Made by a program: the position numbers and the translations under genes. 6,878 bases of DNA. Source: Competibacteraceae bacterium UBA2792. Lineage in GTDB: Bacteria; Pseudomonadota; Gammaproteobacteria; Competibacterales; Competibacteraceae. Of this stretch, positions 1 to 5,347 are shown piece after piece (position 1 is the first letter of the stretch; every line of letters begins with the position of its first letter). Under the pieces are notes generated by a model that had not been told where the DNA came from, did not search any database, and saw only the letters and a program-made list of their open reading frames with translations. The stretch covers positions 1 to 6,878 of the forward strand of contig DEHU01000273.1 in NCBI GenBank assembly GCA_002352125.1. The letters are read 5' to 3'.

Positions 1-2091
1 GAATACTGCGTCCAATACCGGGAAACGGATTTCGATTTCGTCGGCCGGCTGATGGAACAGGAAGGCATCTACTACTACTTCGAGCACGAGAATGGCTTTC
101 ACAAGCTGGTGTTGGCAGATGGCTACAGCTCTCACCGCGCGGTGCCAGGTTATCGGGACATCCCTTACTACCCGCCCGATCCCCACCATCACCGCCAGCG
201 CGATCACATTTTCGACTGGGCCGTGGGCAAACAGGTGCAAACCAGCACCTGCGCCCTGAGCGACTTCGATTTCAAGACGCCGCGCAAGAATCTGGACGTG
301 CGGCGGACGATGGAAAACGGCGGCGTCGCCCGCGCTTTCGAAATCTTCGAGTATCCCGGTCAATACCGCGAGTACGAGCAAGGCGACGACTACGTTCGGG
401 TGCGGCTGGAGGCGCTGGAGGCGCAGCGCGAGATCGTCCAGGGCGAAGGCAAGGTGCAAGGCTTGTTGGCGGGCGCGCTGTTCAATCTGAACGGCTATCC
501 GCGCACCGATCAGAACGGCGAATACCTGCTCGTATCCACCGACTACGAACTGCGCACGGAGAACTACGAAACCGGCCAGAGCGGCGACGGGGGCTATCAC
601 TACGAATGCCGCTTCACGGCGATTCCCGGCCAGCAGCCATATCGCTCGCCGCTGACCACGCCCAAGCCGGTGGTGCAGGGGCCGCAGACCGCCATCGTGG
701 TGGGCAAGGACGGCGAGGAGATTTGGACGGACCAGTACGGCCGGGTGAAAGTGCAGTTCCACTGGGACCGCTACGGCAAGGCCAATGAGACCAGCTCGTG
801 CTGGATTCGGGTTTCGCAAAACTGGGCCGGCAAACGCTGGGGCGCGATGTTTCTGCCCCGCGTCGGCCAGGAAGTCATCGTCGATTTTCTGGAAGGCGAC
901 CCCGACTGCCCGATCATCACCGGGCGGGTTTACAACGGGGGCAGCATGCCGCCCTACGATCTGCCCGCCAATGCCACCATGTCCACCCTCAAAAGCCATT
1001 CCAGCAAGGGCGGTGGCGGTTTCAACGAGATTCGCTTCCAGGACAAGAAGGACGAGGAGCAGTTGTTCATCCACGCCCAACGCAACCAGGATGTGCGGGT
1101 GAAAAACGACTGCTTTGAGTGGATCGGCCGGAATCGCCATCTTATCGTCAAACAGGATCAGTTCGAGCACGTTGAGAATAACCGCCACGAGCTGGTCGAT
1201 CACGATCACATCGAGCATATCAAGAACGACCGCCACCTCAAGGTCGGCGGCAAGGAAGCCATCTCGGTTCAGGGCGGCCACTCCTTCACCGTGCAGGGCG
1301 ACGTGATCGAGGTGTTCCAGTCCGGCCACAGCCAGCAGATCACCGGTAACAGCTACGTCAAGGCGCAGGGAATCGTGATCGAGTCGTTGAGCGGCATCAC
1401 CCTCAAATGTGGCGGCACCAGCCTGGTGCTGGGTCCGGAGGGCATCACGCTGAAGGGCGCGTTGCTGACGCTCGATGGCGGGATGGTGAAGATCAATTCT
1501 GGCCCCGGCTCGCCGCCGCTGGCCGGCACATCTGGTTTTGCGGTGGCACCAATGGTGCCTAAACCAGCGGAAGAAGCCGACAAGGCCGATCCCGGCGAAA
1601 TGGCCGAGGTCATCGCCAAACAGCGCCAAACGAAAACCGGGAAATACGGCATCGCCCCGGTCAAGCCGTTCGTGCCGGTCATCCCGGAAGGCGGGTACAA
1701 AGGCTATTTCCGACCCAAGCCGGGCGATGGGTCGGGTGGCAACGCGCCTCCATCGCAACCCGCGCCGCCGAACCCGGCGCCGCCCGGCAACGCCTACCAG
1801 CCGCTCAACACCGCACTCGACCCGGCGACCCAGCAAACCGTCGTTACCGACCAGCCGCCACCGGTTCACTGGATCGAAATCGAGCTGGTGGACGAGGCGA
1901 ACCAGCCAGTACCGGGCGAGAGATACGAGATCACCATGCCGGATCAGACCATCAAGGAAGGGACTTTGGACGAGAAAGGTTGGGCGCGGGTGGACGGCAT
2001 CAAGGACTCCGGCCAGTGCAAGATCACCTTCCCCAATCTCGATAAGGAAGCGTGGGATTTCGTCAAATCGCTCGGTGCGCGCAACCCGTAA
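1..2091 (+). CDS. vgrG: Type VI secretion spike protein VgrG with C-terminal TTR-like domain (5' partial)
   Basis: VgrG forms the trimeric spike on the Hcp tube of the T6SS and carries effectors out of the cell. The reading frame is open from base 1; 696 residues are visible and, by comparison with the family, roughly 130-150 N-terminal residues lie outside. Visible domains in order: end of the gp27-like part (YCVQYRETDFDF, then EGIYYYFEH at about residues 2-27); the gp5-like OB fold (DQYGRVKVQFHWDR, about nt 727-771, and WIRVSQNWAG); 16-residue spike repeats (nt 1075-1362) within the DUF2345-type region; a Pro/Gly-rich linker (about nt 1715-1800); and a TTR-like beta domain (about nt 1867-2070, starting HWIEIELVDE). 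A TTR domain of enteroaggregative E. coli VgrG1 is known to bind the effector Tle1, so I infer that this tail recruits cargo. The ATG at 52 is internal, since family sequence continues upstream. It ends 19 bases before the LysM gene, suggesting one operon. Confidence 0.96.
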   Translation, partial: EYCVQYRETDFDFVGRLMEQEGIYYYFEHENGFHKLVLADGYSSHRAVPGYRDIPYYPPDPHHHRQRDHIFDWAVGKQVQTSTCALSDFDFKTPRKNLDVRRTMENGGVARAFEIFEYPGQYREYEQGDDYVRVRLEALEAQREIVQGEGKVQGLLAGALFNLNGYPRTDQNGEYLLVSTDYELRTENYETGQSGDGGYHYECRFTAIPGQQPYRSPLTTPKPVVQGPQTAIVVGKDGEEIWTDQYGRVKVQFHWDRYGKANETSSCWIRVSQNWAGKRWGAMFLPRVGQEVIVDFLEGDPDCPIITGRVYNGGSMPPYDLPANATMSTLKSHSSKGGGGFNEIRFQDKKDEEQLFIHAQRNQDVRVKNDCFEWIGRNRHLIVKQDQFEHVENNRHELVDHDHIEHIKNDRHLKVGGKEAISVQGGHSFTVQGDVIEVFQSGHSQQITGNSYVKAQGIVIESLSGITLKCGGTSLVLGPEGITLKGALLTLDGGMVKINSGPGSPPLAGTSGFAVAPMVPKPAEEADKADPGEMAEVIAKQRQTKTGKYGIAPVKPFVPVIPEGGYKGYFRPKPGDGSGGNAPPSQPAPPNPAPPGNAYQPLNTALDPATQQTVVTDQPPPVHWIEIELVDEANQPVPGERYEITMPDQTIKEGTLDEKGWARVDGIKDSGQCKITFPNLDKEAWDFVKSLGARNP
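1075..1362 (+). repeat. Six 16-residue spike repeats within vgrG
   Basis: Six consecutive 48-base units (1075-1122, 1123-1170, 1171-1218, 1219-1266, 1267-1314, 1315-1362) encode 16-residue repeats. Units 2-4 begin IGRNRH, VENNRH and IKNDRH; most units have a hydrophobic residue near position 9. The period is clear at protein level but the DNA copies differ, so this is an old structural repeat and not a recent duplication. Such repeats form the triangular beta-prism of VgrG spikes. Units 2-4 are unusually rich in His and Asp. Confidence 0.75.
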
Positions 2092-2094
2092 TTC

Positions 2095-2102
2095 AAGAGG
2101 AG
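2095..2102 (+). promoter_or_regulatory. Strong ribosome binding site for the LysM gene
   Basis: AAGAGGAG lies 8 bases before the ATG at 2111. It fixes the start of the LysM protein, although the same frame stays open far upstream inside vgrG. Confidence 0.85.
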
Positions 2103-2110
2103 AATTCGAC

Positions 2111-2746
2111 ATGCCTCAACTTCACGTCGCCAAAGTCAACGACTGCATTTCCAGCATCGCGCTGGAGCACGGTTTCTTTCCCGATACCATCTGGAACGAC
2201 CCAGACAACGCCGATTTGCGGCGCGTCCGCCGAGATCCCAACGTGCTGCGCACCGGCGATCTCGTGGTCATTCCCGACAAACGGCGCAAGGAAGAGGATA
2301 AATCTACCGACCGGCGGCATCAGTTCAGGCGGAAGGGCTTTCCCACCACGATTCATATCCGCTTGCTGAAAAACGATGAGCCACAGGCGAATAAACTTTA
2401 TCAGTTAGTAGTCGATGGGCGTATTCACGAAGGCAGGACCGATGGCGATGGCAATTTGTGGATATATATCCCTGCCGATGCCCGCAAGGCGATTCTTTTT
2501 GTCGGAGAAGGGGAATATCGCGATAAATATGAACTTGCTATACGCCATTTGCAGCCCGTTTCCGACCTGAAGGGGGTGCAGCAACGCCTGAACAATCTCG
2601 GTTATCCCGCCGGGCCGGAGAATGATGATCTCAGCCCTCTGATTATTCAGGCGCTCAGGCGGTTTCAACGCGATCACGACATTGATGTTACTGGGGAAAA
2701 TGATTTTAAGACTCAAGAGAAGCTTATGGAGCTACATGGGTCTTGA
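2111..2746 (+). CDS. LysM - TTR-like - peptidoglycan-binding protein, likely T6SS spike accessory or adaptor
   Basis: This 211-residue protein has three segments. Residues 5-57 resemble a LysM domain (start LHVAKVNDCISSIA, end RTGDLVVIPDK). Residues about 79-132 resemble a TTR-like beta domain (IHIRLLKNDEPQ, then EGRTDGDGNLWI). Residues about 150-208 are a PG_binding_1 domain (GVQQRLNNLGY, then ALRRFQRDHDIDVTG). No signal peptide is visible, so if it reaches peptidoglycan it would do so through the T6SS or not as a classical exported protein. A basic, charged linker (about 57-75) joins the first two parts. The start is set by the strong Shine-Dalgarno sequence 8 bases upstream. It sits between vgrG and the zinc-finger/MBL gene, the usual place for cargo or a cargo-loading protein. 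The middle segment resembles the VgrG tail in layout, suggesting a shared assembly fold. No catalytic domain is seen, so an adaptor or spike-associated role is inferred. The 3' half is more AT-rich than the 5' half. Confidence 0.85.
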   Translation: MPQLHVAKVNDCISSIALEHGFFPDTIWNDPDNADLRRVRRDPNVLRTGDLVVIPDKRRKEEDKSTDRRHQFRRKGFPTTIHIRLLKNDEPQANKLYQLVVDGRIHEGRTDGDGNLWIYIPADARKAILFVGEGEYRDKYELAIRHLQPVSDLKGVQQRLNNLGYPAGPENDDLSPLIIQALRRFQRDHDIDVTGENDFKTQEKLMELHGS

Positions 2747-2771
2747 CATCCAAATGTTGGATCACTTGAAA
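2743..2771 (+). promoter_or_regulatory. Possible promoter for the MBL cargo gene
   Basis: TTGACA at 2743-2748 matches the sigma-70 -35 consensus exactly and overlaps the LysM stop codon. With 17-base spacing the -10 would be TTGAAA at 2766-2771, which matches only three of six consensus positions. A weak independent promoter is possible, but the gene may simply be read from the vgrG operon. Confidence 0.25.
2748..2762 (+). repeat. Short inverted repeat between LysM and MBL genes
   Basis: ATCCAA and TTGGAT form a 6-base stem with a 3-base loop just after the LysM stop. No T-run follows, so it does not look like an intrinsic terminator. It lies in the spacer of the possible promoter and may be chance. 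Confidence 0.3.
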
Positions 2772-2787
2772 AATCGAATGTATAGCG

Positions 2788-2792
2788 AAAGG
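2788..2792 (+). promoter_or_regulatory. Ribosome binding site of the MBL cargo gene
   Basis: AAAGG stands 8 bases before the ATG at 2801 and supports that start, which also leaves the whole Cys/His cluster (first Cys at residue 3) inside the protein. Confidence 0.7.
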
Positions 2793-2800
2793 TAAATAAA

Positions 2801-4495
2801 ATGGCCTGCTATGAAGATGGGTGTCTTAAAGAAGCCAATGCAAAATGTAAGGCCTGCGAAACCGACTGGTGTGATGACCACATTTTGCAATGTGAGAGTT
2901 GTCTGGATTTTTTTTGTAAAAAACATCTTGATAAGCATGAATGCAAAAAAGAAGAAAATGAAAAACTAACGCCTAGCAAAAAATCGAAAATCGAAAATAA
3001 TAATGCAAACCATAGTGTGGCATTAAGGAAAAGCGGAGGAATAGACATAAACACCATCAATAAAATTGATACAGTTTTGGAAATTCATCATATCGATGTT
3101 GGCCAAGGAGACGCAACACTCATTTTGATTAAATCCTATAAGGGAGACATTTACAAATCAATCTTGATTGATTCCGGGAAAACATCAAAACCAATCACAG
3201 ATTACTTCGATCAATTAATTAATCAAGAAAAAGATGGCAAAAAGTATTTTCGTCCAATCGATATACTTATTACCACTCATCCCGATAAGGATCACGTTGG
3301 CGGAGCGGCGGATATTCTGACCGGGAAAAACGAGGCAACAAATCTCAAATATACTAATCCAGAAGCCATTCTTTATGACAATGGCACGCCATTTGGGAAG
3401 TTCGACAGTAATTATGAAAATTATTTGAATTGCGCCAAAGAAAAAGGGTTTTCTCGCCAGAGGCCACCACTCGGAGCACCGATAGAAGGAGGGAAAATAC
3501 TTGAAGAACATGGCGTGATTTTGCGTTGCCTGGCGTTTAATGGTGTGATGACTAATGGTTATTCAGAAGAAAGTCTTTATTATCATCCTTTGTTAGGCAA
3601 TCTTGAAGCTGATGATTTTCATCCAGAGAAAGAACAACAAATGATAGAAGCTTATTATCCTACCAACGATAACAACCTTAGCATCGCGTTGCATCTGCAA
3701 TTCGGGAAATTTTCATACTTCACGGCCGGGGATTTGAGCGGTGAGTACGAGGAAAAAATAGCCCATCACATCAATTTTTTTTACGGACCCGTATCCGCAT
3801 GGAAAGCGAGCCATCATGGCGCCAAGGAATGCACGAGCGAAATGGTGGCAGGGTTTTTACAGGGAGGTGTATGTGTGTTTAGTTTTGGGGTTATGAACGA
3901 ATTTGGCCATCCTTTTCAGGCGCCTATCGATCATTTAGAGAATCTAAATAAAGCCGGAGTATCTTGCACTTATTATTGTACGGGAAACATTTTGCATAGA
4001 GATCTTCCATCACGTCAATATGGGAAACTGGGCGATCATGGGCGGGCTAATCAAGGGGCCATCGTTATCACGGCTGTTGAGTCCGAAGTGAGGATAAACG
4101 AAAAATTTTATGTAAGATCATCGATTTCCAACGATATGTACGAATTGAAGCCTCGCAAACAGGAACTCTTGGCCGTTGCCCCGTCAGAATATAAGGAAAA
4201 ATCTGGAAATCCACTCAGCGAGGAAAAGAAAACCAAAAAAGCAATCAATAAAAGACTAAGAATATTAAAAAAATTAGAGCAAGCTAAAGAAGCTTTACAA
4301 GAAATAATAATGGTAAACCGCAGCGAGAAATGGGATGATATTTATAAAGATAAATTCAAAAAGATGTTCGATGAAAAAGCAATTCATTTCGCGAATTCGG
4401 CCCATGAACATACGGACTATAAAAACAACCGAGATGATAAGGGGAGAGTGGCCCGCGCAGCCGAGGAGTTAAAAAAATATCTACGCCACCACTGA
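2801..4495 (+). CDS. Zinc-finger/ComEC-like metallo-beta-lactamase-fold protein, candidate T6SS effector
   Basis: The 564-residue protein has three parts. The head (residues 3-48) has 12 potential zinc ligands: C3, C8, C16, C19, C24, H27, C31, C34, C39, H42, H46, C48. C16 to C48 approaches the AN1 finger spacing, ending FCKKHLDKHEC. The core (about 92-425) is a ComEC-like metallo-beta-lactamase fold: IDVGQGD at 98-104, D124, THPDKDHVGG at 159-168 (H160, D162, D164, H165), NNLSIALHL at 291-299, AGD with D311, SHHG with H338/H339, and FGHP with H370. All expected metal ligands are present, so it should be an active di-metal hydrolase. ComEC-type domains act on DNA, so nuclease or phosphodiesterase activity is inferred, not shown. 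The tail (about 462-564) is Lys/Glu-rich and helical, possibly coiled coil or nucleic-acid binding. There is no signal peptide or membrane segment. Its place downstream of vgrG and the LysM protein suggests T6SS cargo. It is much more AT-rich than its neighbours, which suggests transfer. A non-secreted metallohydrolase or defence enzyme remains possible. Confidence 0.85.
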   Translation: MACYEDGCLKEANAKCKACETDWCDDHILQCESCLDFFCKKHLDKHECKKEENEKLTPSKKSKIENNNANHSVALRKSGGIDINTINKIDTVLEIHHIDVGQGDATLILIKSYKGDIYKSILIDSGKTSKPITDYFDQLINQEKDGKKYFRPIDILITTHPDKDHVGGAADILTGKNEATNLKYTNPEAILYDNGTPFGKFDSNYENYLNCAKEKGFSRQRPPLGAPIEGGKILEEHGVILRCLAFNGVMTNGYSEESLYYHPLLGNLEADDFHPEKEQQMIEAYYPTNDNNLSIALHLQFGKFSYFTAGDLSGEYEEKIAHHINFFYGPVSAWKASHHGAKECTSEMVAGFLQGGVCVFSFGVMNEFGHPFQAPIDHLENLNKAGVSCTYYCTGNILHRDLPSRQYGKLGDHGRANQGAIVITAVESEVRINEKFYVRSSISNDMYELKPRKQELLAVAPSEYKEKSGNPLSEEKKTKKAINKRLRILKKLEQAKEALQEIIMVNRSEKWDDIYKDKFKKMFDEKAIHFANSAHEHTDYKNNRDDKGRVARAAEELKKYLRHH

Positions 4496-4548
4496 GTATC
4501 GCGATTCAACCCACGATCAGCAACGCAATATTCCAGAGAGTCTTGCCG

Positions 4549-4665
4549 ATGGCCAAACCCGCCGCCCGCATCGCCGATCTGGTCCAACACATTCTGCTGT
4601 TGGTGCTGATCAGCGGCCCGGTCAGCCCGATTCGAACCCGAAAAATCTACCCAAGAGCTTTATGA
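4549..4665 (+). pseudogene. Probable truncated PAAR-protein remnant
   Basis: A 38-codon frame begins MAKPAARIADLVQH, the kind of start seen in PAAR proteins, which cap the VgrG spike. It continues ILLLVLISGPVSP, which I read as a decayed form of the Pro/Gly-rich PAAR stretch: several positions where I would expect Pro, Thr or Gly are Leu, Ile, Val or Ser, changes that one C-to-T or G-to-A transition could explain. After about 4630 the frame (IRTRKIYPRAL) has no PAAR character and overlaps the 3' end of the convergent membrane gene, so the rest is gone. AGAGAG at 4535-4540, 8 bases before the ATG, could be the old ribosome binding site. GC content here is high again (37 of 60 in 4551-4610), unlike the cargo gene before it. 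PAAR genes are common in vgrG clusters. The match is short and from memory of the family, so the call is moderate. Confidence 0.5.
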
Positions 4666-5347
4666 TCGCCCCGCAAACCAGATACGTTCCGATCAAAGCC
4701 GGAATGGCGAGATACATCCAAGCACTCGCCGGTCGGTCACGCTTCAGATCGTCGCGAACCGTTAAAAAAGGAATGACGTTGATCGCGTGATAATTCGTCA
4801 TCGGATAGGGCAGGAATAGAAGCATCGCCGGGGCGTTCAAGAAATAAAACAGCCCTCCGTCGCCCAAAGCTTGTCCGAGCCCCATGATGATGACGTAGTG
4901 CCAAAGCGGATAAAGATAACGGTTGACGAAAACCCAGATCACCGAAAAAATCACCAGATAAGCCGGTACGGTAAAGAGCAAATCGAGCGCGTAGTTGATC
5001 AATCCCTGCAAAAAAGAGGTTTCCGTGCCAATGCGTAGCGACAAAAAAACCGGCGTGGAAATCATGTGAAAGCCTTCCACCACCGCAGCGAGAACGGTTC
5101 CCAGAACGATGAATCGAGCCTTTGGTGCAAGCTGGGGTAGGGCTTTCACCAACATCGAACGCAAGGCGATTTGACCGAACAGGAACGCGATCACCAAAAG
5201 GCGAGTGATGCTCTCGGCCGAGAGCCCGGAAAAAACAATCGCCGAGCAGATGGCAAGCGTTGCCCAAAGACAGTACAGTGCGGACCCCGTTCCAAACTTG
5301 TCATCGCCGACTTCGGGCAGGCTTTGAACCGTTGGCCGGAAAGACAC
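4622..5347 (-). CDS. Multi-pass membrane protein of unknown function, coupled to hypE
   Basis: I do not recognise this 241-residue protein. It has about six or seven hydrophobic segments: roughly residues 23-42, 47-62, 79-104, 116-141, 150-180 (possibly two), 188-195 (weak) and 210-233. Notable points are GLGQALGDGGLFYF at 156-169 and PYPMTNYHAINVIPFL at 180-195, which look like conserved loop motifs. The start is the GTG at 5347-5345, which shares one base with the hypE stop (TAGTG) and has GAGG 8 bases upstream. The frame is open further upstream, but that stretch is Arg/Gly-rich antisense-type sequence inside hypE and is not part of the protein. The position suggests co-translation with hypE, so a link to hydrogenase maturation, metal or membrane anchoring is conceivable, but no known hyp or hup membrane protein (for example a HupE-type nickel permease) is evident. 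Its 3' end overlaps the PAAR remnant on the other strand. Confidence 0.8.
   Translation of the reverse strand: MSFRPTVQSLPEVGDDKFGTGSALYCLWATLAICSAIVFSGLSAESITRLLVIAFLFGQIALRSMLVKALPQLAPKARFIVLGTVLAAVVEGFHMISTPVFLSLRIGTETSFLQGLINYALDLLFTVPAYLVIFSVIWVFVNRYLYPLWHYVIIMGLGQALGDGGLFYFLNAPAMLLFLPYPMTNYHAINVIPFLTVRDDLKRDRPASAWMYLAIPALIGTYLVCGAIIKLLGRFFGFESG

Noticed and set aside
1353..1700. Minus-strand 115-residue frame opposite vgrG
   Set aside because: It is a shadow of the vgrG spike and linker region, with no supporting motif.
1538..2110. Long upstream extension of the LysM frame through the end of vgrG
   Set aside because: The translated part is Arg/Ser/Pro-rich, typical of an out-of-frame reading of GC-rich coding DNA, and the ATG at 2111 has a strong ribosome binding site.
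3215..3511. Minus-strand 98-residue hydrophobic frame opposite the MBL gene, considered as immunity gene
   Set aside because: It overlaps core MBL coding sequence, has no clear ribosome binding site, and its hydrophobicity can be explained by complementing AT-rich codons.
2801..4495. Reading the MBL protein as an antibiotic beta-lactamase
   Set aside because: The motifs (DVGQGD, THPDKDH, SHHG, FGHP) are ComEC-like, there is no export signal, and the zinc head and lysine-rich tail do not fit a periplasmic beta-lactamase.
4506..4571. Minus-strand 21-residue hydrophobic frame (ends TLWNIALLIVG)
   Set aside because: It is very short, in a different frame from the membrane gene, and the opposite strand carries the PAAR-like start, which explains the region better.
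4605..4614. Perfect palindrome GCTGATCAGC near the convergent gene ends, considered as a terminator
   Set aside because: It has no loop, is only 10 bases long and is not followed by a T-run on either strand.
4622..5347. Membrane protein as the immunity partner of the MBL cargo
   Set aside because: It is on the opposite strand, translationally coupled to hypE and has the GC content of the hyp operon, so it belongs to that operon.
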